Assembly: GCF_947496995.1 (NCBI RefSeq)
Contig: NZ_CANMFD010000008.1
Location: forward strand, 93,010-157,009
Reading direction: 5' to 3'
DNA from: an uncultured Roseibium sp.
GTDB lineage: Bacteria; Pseudomonadota; Alphaproteobacteria; Rhizobiales; Stappiaceae
DNA length: 64,000 bases
In this document: one piece after another, positions 41,814 to 49,939 of the stretch
Position numbering within the stretch: position 1 is the stretch's first letter
How the letters are laid out: each line of letters starts with the position of its first letter
Position numbers and translations under genes: made by a program
Notes under the pieces: generated by a model
Seen by the model: only the letters and a program-made list of their open reading frames with translations
The model's database searches: none
What the model was told of the DNA's origin: nothing

Positions 41814-43328
41814 TTATTCCGACCAGCCCATGCGGTTCAGGAACATGCTCTCGTTGGAGGTCGGCTGCCAGTCCAGCTTGTCCGACGCGCCATAGATGAT
41901 TGCTGCCTGGTAGAGCGGCAGGATGGCGGCCTTTTCCACGGCAAGCGCGTTGAGTTCCGCATAGAGCCCTGCGCGCTTTTCCAGATCCAGCTCGCTGCGC
42001 GCGGCATCGAGCAATTCGTCGATCTTCGGATCCGAGAACCGGGACCAGGCGGACGACGAATGCAACAGCGGATACATGATGCCGTCCGGATCCTGGCACG
42101 CGCACGACCAGCGCGAGAAGGTCAGCATCGGCGCCTGATCGTTGCTTGTCTGCTGATCCTTGAGCCAGGTGGCCATGTCGACAATCTCGATGGAAGCGTT
42201 CAGGCCGACTTCGGTCAGCATCTGCTGGATTGCCTGCACGACACGCTGGTCGAACACCGGCGAGGTTGCCAGAGCCATCTCGACCTTCGCATCGTCGCCG
42301 AGACCGGCGATAATCTCCTTGGCTTTTTCGGGATCGTAGGTGAAGCCGGTCATGCCGTCCTTCCAGCCGAAATGGGCCGGCGACAACATCTGGTCCACCA
42401 CCTTCGGATAGCCCCCCAGAAGGCCTTCGACGATGCCTTCACGATCGATTGCGTAGCCGATCGCCTTGCGAAGTTCCATATCGTCGAGCGGAGCCTTGGT
42501 GCTGTTCATGGCGAAATAAGCGACGCGCTCGGTGTTCACGTTTTTCACCACGCCGCGGCCGCTGGTTTCAAGCTGCTGGGCAAGGTCAGCGTTGAGCGTG
42601 ACCACCAGATCGGCGGTGCCGGCCTGCAGGTTCGCCATGCGGGTGGAGGCATCCGGCACGCCCTTGAAGGAGACGGTTTCGAACGGCCCCTTGTCGCCCC
42701 AGTAGTCGTCGTTTTTCTCCACGACAACTTCCACGCCGCGATCCCACTTGACGAACTTGTAGGGACCGCTGCCGACCGGCGCGGCATTGAACTCTTCGGA
42801 CGTCATCGAGGAGGCGACGTGCTCGGGAACGATGGACAGCTTGACGAGCTGTGCAAGCAACGCCGGATACGGACCGTCGGTCGTCAGCTTGACTTTGTAG
42901 TCGCCTAGAGCTTCGGCCTTGATGATCTTGTTGAACTGGCCGAGCTGCGGGCTGGCGAAATCCGGATCGGTAATGCGCTCGATGGAGTAGACGACATCTT
43001 CCGCCGTCAGCTTCTCGCCGTCGTGAAAGACAATGTCGTCGCGCAGATCGAACGTGATCTCCGTATCGCTGACCTGATCCCATGCCGTGGCGATCTGCGG
43101 CACGATTTCACCCGCATTGTCGCGCGTGAGCATGTTGTCGAAGATATTTCTGTAGACGTAATAGCTGTCCGGATTCCATTGCTGGTGCGGATCGAGGGTC
43201 GCCGGTTCGTTCACCAGATTGACCGTCAGCAGGTCCTTCGCAAGACCAGCCGCCGGAGCAGTGAAGACCAGGCCGACCGAAAGTATGAGTGGCGCGATAC
43301 GATGCGCCGTTTTTCTGAACGCGTTCAT
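41814..43328 (-). CDS. Dipeptide-type ABC transporter substrate-binding protein (tandem paralogue A)
   Basis: 504 residues. The signal peptide is RKTAHRIAPLILSVGLVFTA with cleavage around AAGLA-K. The mature protein starts DLLTVNLVNEPATLDPHQQW and has FHDGEKLTAEDVVYSIERIT, VGSGPYKFVKWDRGVEVVVE and a closing NESMFLNRMGW shared with paralogue B. The ATG overlaps the GntR stop (ATGA), so regulator and receptor are translated together. It is the first structural gene of the operon. Confidence 0.95.
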   Translation of the reverse strand: MNAFRKTAHRIAPLILSVGLVFTAPAAGLAKDLLTVNLVNEPATLDPHQQWNPDSYYVYRNIFDNMLTRDNAGEIVPQIATAWDQVSDTEITFDLRDDIVFHDGEKLTAEDVVYSIERITDPDFASPQLGQFNKIIKAEALGDYKVKLTTDGPYPALLAQLVKLSIVPEHVASSMTSEEFNAAPVGSGPYKFVKWDRGVEVVVEKNDDYWGDKGPFETVSFKGVPDASTRMANLQAGTADLVVTLNADLAQQLETSGRGVVKNVNTERVAYFAMNSTKAPLDDMELRKAIGYAIDREGIVEGLLGGYPKVVDQMLSPAHFGWKDGMTGFTYDPEKAKEIIAGLGDDAKVEMALATSPVFDQRVVQAIQQMLTEVGLNASIEIVDMATWLKDQQTSNDQAPMLTFSRWSCACQDPDGIMYPLLHSSSAWSRFSDPKIDELLDAARSELDLEKRAGLYAELNALAVEKAAILPLYQAAIIYGASDKLDWQPTSNESMFLNRMGWSE

Positions 43329-44146
43329 GATTCTGTTCCCGTACTAGATGACCTGTCGCGCGAGGAGACACGAATAGGTCCGTCTGCAGGCTTTTTTGAT
43401 TCTTCTTGCTGTTTTGCCGGTGCTGCCTGCCGTTTTGAGCTTCCTCCGTCCAACACCAGCTCGCTGCCGTCGTTGAGCAGTCCTTCGCTGGCGAAGCTTT
43501 GAAATCTGTCGAGATGTTCCATCAGCGCCGCTTCGGCCATCTCCGTTTTCCCCTCCGCAAGCGCATCGACGAGGGCTTCCGCGTTGATCGACCCCATCGG
43601 CTTGGCGCCGCCGATCTCGAGAAACCGGACAATCCGGTCCGACTGGTCCCAGAGGCTCGCAAGAAAATTGGCCACGATCGGATTGACGCCCTGAGCGACG
43701 AGGTCGAACAGATCGCGCTCGTATCCGCGCCGGGTGGAAAGCGACCCCTCATCGCACTGATCGCCGATGATGGCGATCATGTTGGCAAGGTTCGCCGCCT
43801 GGCCGAGGGCGTCGGCTTTCAAAGCGGCTCCGGCGAGAGCCGGTTCCGCGAGCCGACGGGCCGAAATCACCTGTCCGATCAGTGCTCCGCTCATCGGCAG
43901 GACCCGCCACCCGAGGCGCGGGATCGGCTGCATGAGACCAAAGGCCGAAAGCTTGGCGAGCGCAGCGCGCGTCGCCGCGCGCCCGAGACCGAACCGTTCC
44001 GCAAGCTCCACTTCCGTCGCCGTGGAACCAGGAGTGAGTTCACACCACAAGATCGCCTGGGAGAGCCGCTCCTCGGCGAATTCGGTTTTCTGCTTGGGTT
44101 CGAGAACCGACTGCCTCGACATGAAGGGGGAATTGCGATCATACAT
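43325..44146 (-). CDS. GntR-family transcriptional regulator with disordered C-terminal tail
   Basis: 273 residues from the ATG at 44146; an in-frame ATG at 44122 is an alternative. The winged helix contains FAEERLSQAILWCELTPGST, VELAERFGLGRAATRAALAK and LMQPIPRLGWRVLPMS. The helical effector domain resembles a divergent FCD (QVISARRLAEPALAGAALKA, ALVDALAEGKTEMAEAALME). From about residue 230 a Lys/Gln/Glu/Ser-rich tail of some 40 residues is added, unusual for the family. It lies next to three evenly spaced operator-like repeats at 44167-44224 and heads the tandem-receptor ABC operon. Confidence 0.88.
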   Translation of the reverse strand: MYDRNSPFMSRQSVLEPKQKTEFAEERLSQAILWCELTPGSTATEVELAERFGLGRAATRAALAKLSAFGLMQPIPRLGWRVLPMSGALIGQVISARRLAEPALAGAALKADALGQAANLANMIAIIGDQCDEGSLSTRRGYERDLFDLVAQGVNPIVANFLASLWDQSDRIVRFLEIGGAKPMGSINAEALVDALAEGKTEMAEAALMEHLDRFQSFASEGLLNDGSELVLDGGSSKRQAAPAKQQEESKKPADGPIRVSSRDRSSSTGTES

Positions 44147-44166
44147 GAAAATGTCTTTCTCCGTGT

Positions 44167-44224
44167 TTAGACATGTTCAATAAGAATCTTAGACATGTCA
44201 AGGTTACGTTTTAGGCATGCCTAA
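44167..44224. promoter_or_regulatory. Three operator-like sites at exact 22-bp spacing upstream of the GntR operon
   Basis: TTAGACATGTTCAA (44167-44180), TTAGACATGTCAAG (44189-44202) and TTAGGCATGCCTAA (44211-44224, a perfect 14-bp palindrome) share a TTAGrCATGyCtAA consensus. They start exactly 22 bases apart, about two helical turns, so dimers would line up on one face of the DNA. They lie directly before the GntR gene and are likely its own binding sites. Confidence 0.75.
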
Positions 44225-44230
44225 AGAAAA

Positions 44231-44249
44231 AGCCGGGCAAGGCCCGGCT
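44231..44249 (-). terminator. Intrinsic terminator of the M20 amidohydrolase gene
   Basis: On the minus strand AGCCGGGC and GCCCGGCT form an 8-bp stem with a 3-base loop, followed by TTTTCTTTAG, 28 bases past the stop at 44277. It insulates the amidohydrolase transcript from the GntR operon that begins just beyond. Confidence 0.8.
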
Positions 44250-44276
44250 TCTTTGAAACGTCGATTGTGTGGAGGC

Positions 44277-45431
44277 TCAGGCGGCGGTGCGCGCCTTCGC
44301 GATGGTCATCCAGACCCCGATCCCGCGCTCGATGATCCCGTCGGGAAAATCGTAGGAGGGATTGTGCAGCGGGGCCACATCGCCCGAGCCGAGAAACAGA
44401 TAGGCGCCCGGTTTCTCATTGAGCATGTAGGAGAAATCCTCCGTACCCATCTTTGGATCGCACTCCGCTTCGATGGCTTCGCTGCCGAAAGCCGACTGCA
44501 CTGCCGCAAGCGCTCCGGCCAGCTGCGTGCCGTGATTGACCGTCACCGGGTATCCGCTCTGAACGTCGAAGGTAATCTCGCACCCTTTCGCGATCGCAAC
44601 TCCCCTCGCCACGCGCTGCATGCGCGCAATCACATCCGCCATGGCGGCGTCGGACAGGGTTCGAATGGTACCGCCGACATGAACAGACTGCGGAATGACA
44701 TTGTAGTTGGTGCCTGCGTGTATCTGGGTCGTGGAAATGACGACGGCCGCAATCGGATCGGTCTCACGCGCAACGATGGCGTTACATGCGTTGATGAAAT
44801 CCATCGCCACGGCGATGCTGTCGATGCCCGTATGGGGCCAGCCCGCATGCGCGCCCTTGCCTTCGATCTTCAGGTCCCAGGCCCGGGCTGCCGCCATGAC
44901 CGGCCCGGAAACGCCCGCAACCTTGCCCGCTTCAATTCCCGGCATGTTGTGAATGCCGTAGACTTCGTCGCAGTCGAACCCGTCGAACAGGCCTTCGACG
45001 ATCATTTTTTCACCGCCCCCACCGAACTCCTCCGCCGGCTGGAAGATGAGAACGATCCGGCCAGGGAATTCCCGGTCGGCAGCAAGCTTTTTCGCCGCGC
45101 CGAGCAGCATGGCCATATGGCCGTCATGACCGCAGGCATGCATGACGCCGGAGCGCCTGGAAGCATAGGACACATTTGTCTGTTCTTCGATGGGCAGGGC
45201 ATCCAGCTCACAGCGCAGACCGATGGATTTGCCGGCCGAGCCATTGCCTTCGATAACCGCAACCACGCCCGTGCCACCGATACCCGTTTCCGGTTCCAGG
45301 CCGAAACTCCGCAACTTTTCCGTCACATAGGCTGCGGTATCGGTTTCAACGAATTGCAGTTCCGGATTTTCGTGCAGGTGCCGGCGCCATTCCGTCGCCT
45401 CCCTGGCCAACATGTCGATATCGTCAAACAT
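44277..45431 (-). CDS. M20-family amidohydrolase (N-acyl-amino-acid/hippurate hydrolase type)
   Basis: 384 residues from the ATG at 45431, with GGCGGGA upstream. WRRHLHENPELQFVETDTAA is the M20D N-terminus. HACGHDGHMAMLLGAAKKLA supplies the metal-binding His/Asp, FQPAEEFGGGGEKMIVEGLF the catalytic and metal Glu pair, and YGIHNMPG the next His. KMGTEDFSYMLNEKPGAYLF and LHNPSYDFPDGII close the active site. Members are cytoplasmic metallo-amidohydrolases acting on N-acyl amino acids or indole-acetyl-amino acids. It is transcribed as its own unit ahead of the GntR/ABC operon and may act on compounds imported by that system. Confidence 0.94.
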   Translation of the reverse strand: MFDDIDMLAREATEWRRHLHENPELQFVETDTAAYVTEKLRSFGLEPETGIGGTGVVAVIEGNGSAGKSIGLRCELDALPIEEQTNVSYASRRSGVMHACGHDGHMAMLLGAAKKLAADREFPGRIVLIFQPAEEFGGGGEKMIVEGLFDGFDCDEVYGIHNMPGIEAGKVAGVSGPVMAAARAWDLKIEGKGAHAGWPHTGIDSIAVAMDFINACNAIVARETDPIAAVVISTTQIHAGTNYNVIPQSVHVGGTIRTLSDAAMADVIARMQRVARGVAIAKGCEITFDVQSGYPVTVNHGTQLAGALAAVQSAFGSEAIEAECDPKMGTEDFSYMLNEKPGAYLFLGSGDVAPLHNPSYDFPDGIIERGIGVWMTIAKARTAA

Positions 45432-45752
45432 GAAATGTCCCGCCTTGAGCTGTGAAGTCCTTGAAATGAAACGACGCACGACCGGCAATCGGATCTGGAA
45501 GAGGGCTATTTATTGAGCGAATTCGATGCGTGATGCAAGCCGGACTCCAAGGTCGCAGGCGGCCGCCGTGCGGTACCGGTCCCGGAAGCGCGGCTTGACC
45601 GGTTCTTCCAGACCGTCGTCCGAAATGACGGTTTTCTATCCCCGGCGGTCCGGAAACTGCTGTCCATGCTGCGGGTGGATTCAACGCGCACCCGAGAAGA
45701 ATGAGGGCACCGGAGGGCGCCGACGAGATCAGCCCCCGCAAGGCATTTGCAC

Positions 45753-46679
45753 CTAAAACAGAGACCGCACCAGAGACACCAGCGCCTCGACTTCGGGACC
45801 GAATTCATCCTTGTTCGGGATGAGAAGCCCATAGCGGCTCATGTGCTCCTCCAGTTGCACCGGCAGGATACGGATCAGCTCGCTGTCCGAGTAGTAAGTG
45901 GCGACCGATTGCGGCAGGACGGCCAGCAGGTCGCTTTCGCCGACCGCGACGGTCGTCATCAGCATCGAGGATGTTTCCAGGCTGTAATGCGGTGCGGGCA
46001 GGTCCGCGCGGGCAAACGCCAGGTCGATGGACATCCGCATGGGACTGGGGCGCGGTTGAAGGATCCAGCTGAAGCCGTCCAGATCCTTCAGGCCGAGCCG
46101 GTCCTTCTCCGCCAGTGGATGGCCAGGCGCGGCGACGACGGCCAGTTTCTCCTGCCACAGCGGTTCGAACCGGATGCCGCTCATATCGAGGTGCTCTACG
46201 GGCCGGCCCAGCGCAAAGTCGAGTGCCCCTTCGTTGAGCCCGGCGATCAGGTTGTCGGACGTTGAAACCGTGAGGCTGATCTGCGGCCCGGAACTCGATT
46301 CCATCAGGTTCGTGAGCAGCCTGGAAACCTGTCCGGGCAAGGCTTCCATGATGGCTCCGAGCCGCACCTTCCCGTATTCGCCGCGCTGCATGGCGGACAG
46401 TTGCGCCTTCAGGCGTCCCGTTTCGGAAATGATCTGGCGGGCATGCCTGGCGACGACGACGCCATAGGCTGTTGCCTTCATGCCCCGGGACTGGCGTTCG
46501 AACAGTGTCACGCCCAGCGTTTCCTCAACCTCCTTCAGCAGCTTGGTCGCTCCCGGTTGCGAAAGGTTCAGTTCGCGCGCGGATCCGTGCAGATTCGTGG
46601 TCACTTCCAGGCTGGCCACAAGGGCGAGTTGTTTGAACCGCAGGCGAGACAGGATCGCCATGTCAAAGGTTCCATGCAT
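45753..46679 (-). CDS. LysR-family transcriptional regulator
   Basis: 308 residues from the ATG at 46679; 46661 is an equally good alternative. The N-terminal helix-turn-helix reads RLRFKQLALVASLEVTTNLH, ARELNLSQPGATKLLKEVEE and LGVTLFERQSRGMKAT, a LysR signature of the GbpR/CbbR-like sort. The effector domain follows from about residue 90 (VRLGAIMEALPGQVSRLLTN, FALGRPVEHLDMSGIRFEP). It lies 138 bases after the DapA-family gene on the same strand and may control the TRAP/sugar-acid-like operon; the promoter upstream of 52934 has an ATGGA-N8-TCCAT element. Confidence 0.92.
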   Translation of the reverse strand: MHGTFDMAILSRLRFKQLALVASLEVTTNLHGSARELNLSQPGATKLLKEVEETLGVTLFERQSRGMKATAYGVVVARHARQIISETGRLKAQLSAMQRGEYGKVRLGAIMEALPGQVSRLLTNLMESSSGPQISLTVSTSDNLIAGLNEGALDFALGRPVEHLDMSGIRFEPLWQEKLAVVAAPGHPLAEKDRLGLKDLDGFSWILQPRPSPMRMSIDLAFARADLPAPHYSLETSSMLMTTVAVGESDLLAVLPQSVATYYSDSELIRILPVQLEEHMSRYGLLIPNKDEFGPEVEALVSLVRSLF

Positions 46680-46816
46680 ATCGGTCGATCCGCTCAGTCT
46701 TCGGCGCATCCACTTTGCTCTATCCATCGAACCGGAACAATCCCGCTTGCGGAGGGTCAAATTGCACTGTCTCTTCTTTTTGAACGATCTGGGTCACGGA
46801 CCCGGCGCCCTGTCGG

Positions 46817-47734
46817 CTATCGCCCCCAGCGCAGCACCAGCGGATCGAGCGGCCGGAGCAGGTTCAGCAGCCGGTCCCGGATGGCAGGCTGAAGCGGCTC
46901 TATCGGGTGCCGGCAGAATTCCGAACGGATAACACCACCCTCCACCATGGCGGCCTTGCAGGAGCGCCAGCCGCATTGCCGGTTCTCGTGGTTGATGGCC
47001 GGCAGGACCCGCGCATAGGCATCGGCCGCCTCTTCCGTCCGCCCCGCGTGGTAAAGTTCGATCACCGGCTTGATCCGGTCGACGATCATGCCGGAGGTCA
47101 TCGAGCCGCGCGCGCCCGCATCGAGATCGGCGAGCAGGGTGATCCCCTCCTCGCCATCGAACGGCCCTTCGATGGAGTCTCCACCTTCGGCGATCAGCGC
47201 ACGCAGCTTGTTGGCCGCTTGCGGGCATTCGATCTTGAACAGCTTCACCATCTCGATCTCGCACGCCATGCGCACCAGCAGAGGCACCGGCAGGTCGACG
47301 CCGGAAAGCGGCGCATCCTGGATCATGATCGGAATGCCGACGTCGCCGACGGCCCGGAACTGTTCAAAGGTCTGGTTCGCATTGCCCTTCAAAAGTGCGC
47401 CGTGATAGGGCGGCATCATCATCACGATGGCCGCACCCAGATCTTTGGCAAGGCGCGCTCGCTCGACGGCGATCCGGGTGGCGAAATGGCTGATCGTGAC
47501 AATCACCGGAACCCGGCCCGCCACATGCTCCAGAGACAGCCGCGTCAAGAACTCCCGCTCCGCATCGGAGATCAGGAACTGTTCGGAAAAATTGGCGAGA
47601 ATGCAGATGCCGTCGGCGCCCTGGTCGATCAGGCAGTCGAGAACGCGGCGCATTCCCTCCTCGTCGATTGATCCGTCATCGTGAAAGGGCGTCGGAGCGA
47701 CAGGCCAGATACCGGAATAGCCGATCATGTTCAC
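46817..47734 (-). CDS. DapA-family aldolase/lyase (dihydrodipicolinate synthase superfamily)
   Basis: 305 residues from a GTG at 47734 that overlaps the upstream stop (GTGA); the ATG at 47728 is an alternative. The (beta/alpha)8 start is GYSGIWPVAPTPFHDDGSID. The usual GTTGE motif is replaced by ILANFSEQFLISDAE. VIVTISHFATR, VMMMPPYHGALLK with the conserved Tyr region, and MVKLFKIECPQAAN with the expected Schiff-base Lys in KIE follow. The family cleaves or forms pyruvate-derived 2-keto-3-deoxy acids. It follows an enolase-superfamily dehydratase, so cleavage of a 2-keto-3-deoxy sugar acid is a reasonable inference. Confidence 0.92.
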   Translation of the reverse strand: MNMIGYSGIWPVAPTPFHDDGSIDEEGMRRVLDCLIDQGADGICILANFSEQFLISDAEREFLTRLSLEHVAGRVPVIVTISHFATRIAVERARLAKDLGAAIVMMMPPYHGALLKGNANQTFEQFRAVGDVGIPIMIQDAPLSGVDLPVPLLVRMACEIEMVKLFKIECPQAANKLRALIAEGGDSIEGPFDGEEGITLLADLDAGARGSMTSGMIVDRIKPVIELYHAGRTEEAADAYARVLPAINHENRQCGWRSCKAAMVEGGVIRSEFCRHPIEPLQPAIRDRLLNLLRPLDPLVLRWGR

Positions 47735-48903
47735 TCCGTGATCTCGAAATGCTGCAGGTGCTTGTCGGTGATCGAAATGCCAAGACCCGGCACCGTGTCG
47801 TCGAGCTGCAGATAGCCATCCCGCGCCTCGGGATCGCCTTCGAAGATGTAATAGAAGAGCTCGTTGCCGACCTCGACGTCATGGACCGGAAAATATTCGC
47901 TGATCGGGCAGTTCGTATTGGCCATGGTCACATGGTAGTTGTGCGCCTGACCCGCATGCGGGATCACCGGGATCTGTGCGGCTTCCGCGATCGCGTTGAT
48001 CTTCTGCGCGGCGGTGATGCCGCCGACCCGGTTGGTGTCATACTGCAGGACGCTCACGGCCTTCCGGTTGACCAGCTCCGCACAGCCGATGATCGAGAAT
48101 TCATGCTCTCCGCCCGAAATCGGCACGATGTTCATCGCATTGAGTTCGGCATACCCCCCGACATCGTCGGCAATCACCGGTTCCTCTAGCCAGCGCGGCT
48201 CGTATTTCGCCAGCTTCGGCAGCATGCGTTTCGCGTAGTCGAGGGTCCAGCCCATGTAGCATTCGAGCATCAGGTCGTTGTCATAGCCGATGACTTCGCG
48301 GACCGCCTCGACCCGCTTCAGGTTCTCGCGCATGCCCGGCATGCCGTCCTTCGGCCCGAAACCGAAACGCGACTTGAACGCCTTGTAACCGCCCTTCATC
48401 GCCTCTTCGGCTTCGCGCTGCATGCTCTCGATGGAGCCGGCATAGAGCTTTGAATAATAGACCGGGATCTTTTCCTTGGTGCGCCCGCCAAGCAGTTTGA
48501 ACACGGGCTTGCCGACGAGTTTCCCCATCAGGTCCCAGATGGCGATGTCGATGGCGGATATGGCGGTCATGCCGATGCCCTTGCGGCCCCAGGCATGGCT
48601 TCGTCGGTACATCTTTTCCCAGATATAGGCGTAGTCGAACGGATCTTCGCCGATCACCAGAGGCGCGTACCAGTCGTCGATGGCCTTCTTGACGATGGTC
48701 GGCGCAAGGGCGGCATTGCCGATCCCCACGGTACCGTCCTCAGTTTCCACCTCACACGTCAGCCACTGGTAAAACCGGAAGGACGACATGGCGTCGCCCT
48801 TTGTCCAGAGCGCGTCGGAAGCATTGGTGCAGAAATTGCCTTGCGGCGGGACCGTCGGTCCTTTCCAGGTCCAGACGCGCGTGCGAACAGATTTGATTTT
48901 CAT
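47731..48903 (-). CDS. Enolase-superfamily sugar-acid dehydratase (mandelate racemase/L-rhamnonate dehydratase-like)
   Basis: 390 residues from the ATG at 48903; the frame to 49035 is a shadow of the PdxA-like gene. The N-terminal capping domain (KIKSVRTRVWTWKGPTVPPQ) is followed by the barrel: YKAFKSRFGFGPKDGMPGM at strand 2, then metal-ligand Glu residues in NDLMLECYMGW, RWLEEPVIADD and PISGGEHEFS. IPHAGQAHNYHVTMANTNCP carries the catalytic His, and a region resembling the rhamnonate dehydratase FTNTPFSEF. Members dehydrate C5-C6 sugar acids to 2-keto-3-deoxy acids with Mg. It fits between a TRAP importer and a DapA-type aldolase. Confidence 0.9.
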   Translation of the reverse strand: MKIKSVRTRVWTWKGPTVPPQGNFCTNASDALWTKGDAMSSFRFYQWLTCEVETEDGTVGIGNAALAPTIVKKAIDDWYAPLVIGEDPFDYAYIWEKMYRRSHAWGRKGIGMTAISAIDIAIWDLMGKLVGKPVFKLLGGRTKEKIPVYYSKLYAGSIESMQREAEEAMKGGYKAFKSRFGFGPKDGMPGMRENLKRVEAVREVIGYDNDLMLECYMGWTLDYAKRMLPKLAKYEPRWLEEPVIADDVGGYAELNAMNIVPISGGEHEFSIIGCAELVNRKAVSVLQYDTNRVGGITAAQKINAIAEAAQIPVIPHAGQAHNYHVTMANTNCPISEYFPVHDVEVGNELFYYIFEGDPEARDGYLQLDDTVPGLGISITDKHLQHFEITE

Positions 48904-48916
48904 TTGGGAGATCCAG

Positions 48917-49939
48917 TCATTGGGAAATACGGGAGGAACGGCGCCGGGCCCCCATGGTGCAGGCAATGTTCCAGGCGTTGCGCATCGGGCCGACATTGGC
49001 GCAGCCCTTGCCGCGGATATCGAAGGCGGTGCCATGCGCCGGCGTGGTGACCGGAACGGGAAGGCCGCCCTGAACGGTCACACCCTGCCAGAAGCCGAGC
49101 AGCTTGATCGCGATCTGGCCCTGGTCGTGATAGAGCGTGACGACGGCATCCAGTTCCTTCGCGACCGCTTTCAGAAAGATCGTGTCTGACGGATAAGGCC
49201 CCTCGACCGGCAGGCCGAGCGCCTTCGCCCGCTCGACGGCGGGAACGATGATCTCGATTTCCTCCGTGCCGAAATTGCCGTTGTCGCCATTGTGCGGGTT
49301 GAGCCCGCAGACACCGATCCTCGGCGTTTCAATGCCCGCTTCGACAAGCGCATTATGGATCAGCCGCGAAGCCTCGATGATCTTGTCTTCGGTAATGAGA
49401 TCGGCAACCTCGCGCAGGGCGACATGGCTTGTCACCCGGCTGGTCCACAGCCCTTCCATCACGTTGAGTTCCGAGACGCTGCCGTTATGGCCGAGCCTGT
49501 CGGCGAACCAGTGCAACTCATCTGATTGCCGCATGCCGGCCAGATGCAGGGATGCCTTGTTGAGAGGCGCGAACACCAGTGCATCGGCCTGACCGGTGCT
49601 GACGAGATCGAGGCCCGTGCCGAGCGTCGACAGGCAATGGGCCCCGCCCTCCGCCGTCGCCTCCGCGCGTTTCCAGCCGGTTTCCGGGGCTCGCCCCACC
49701 TGAAGAAACAGCGGTGTTCCGGAGGCTTCGGAAAGCGCTGCGGCACCGGTCACCACGTCATAGTCGAAGGACAGGCCGGCCGTCTTCATTCCCTCTTTCA
49801 GTTCGCCCTCGTCGCCGAGGATCAGGACGTCCGCCGCCTCGCGGGCCTCCTGATCGGCAAGCAGCCGTGCAACCAGCTCCGATCCGATGCCGGCGGGGTC
49901 GCCCAGTGTCAGAACCAGACGGGGTTTGGCAGGCGTCAT
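48917..49939 (-). CDS. PdxA-family 4-hydroxythreonine-4-phosphate-type dehydrogenase, probably catabolic
   Basis: 340 residues from the ATG at 49939, which overlaps the DctM stop (ATGA). LVLTLGDPAGIGSELVARLL is the PdxA start. ALVFAPLNKASLHLAGM, SHVALREVADLITEDKII, CGLNPHNGDNGNFGTEEIEI with metal-binding His, PYPSDTIFLKA, and LYHDQGQIAIKLLGFWQGV with the second His/Asp complete the family pattern. Copies inside transport operons (PdxA2 type) oxidise phosphorylated or free hydroxy acids such as D-threonate derivatives rather than making vitamin B6. No DUF1537 kinase, the usual PdxA2 partner, is present here. Confidence 0.92.
   Translation of the reverse strand: MTPAKPRLVLTLGDPAGIGSELVARLLADQEAREAADVLILGDEGELKEGMKTAGLSFDYDVVTGAAALSEASGTPLFLQVGRAPETGWKRAEATAEGGAHCLSTLGTGLDLVSTGQADALVFAPLNKASLHLAGMRQSDELHWFADRLGHNGSVSELNVMEGLWTSRVTSHVALREVADLITEDKIIEASRLIHNALVEAGIETPRIGVCGLNPHNGDNGNFGTEEIEIIVPAVERAKALGLPVEGPYPSDTIFLKAVAKELDAVVTLYHDQGQIAIKLLGFWQGVTVQGGLPVPVTTPAHGTAFDIRGKGCANVGPMRNAWNIACTMGARRRSSRISQ

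Noticed and set aside
45526..45756. 76-residue plus-strand frame between the amidohydrolase and LysR genes
   Set aside because: No ribosome-binding site, no recognised motif, and opposing open frames of equal quality; treated as intergenic.
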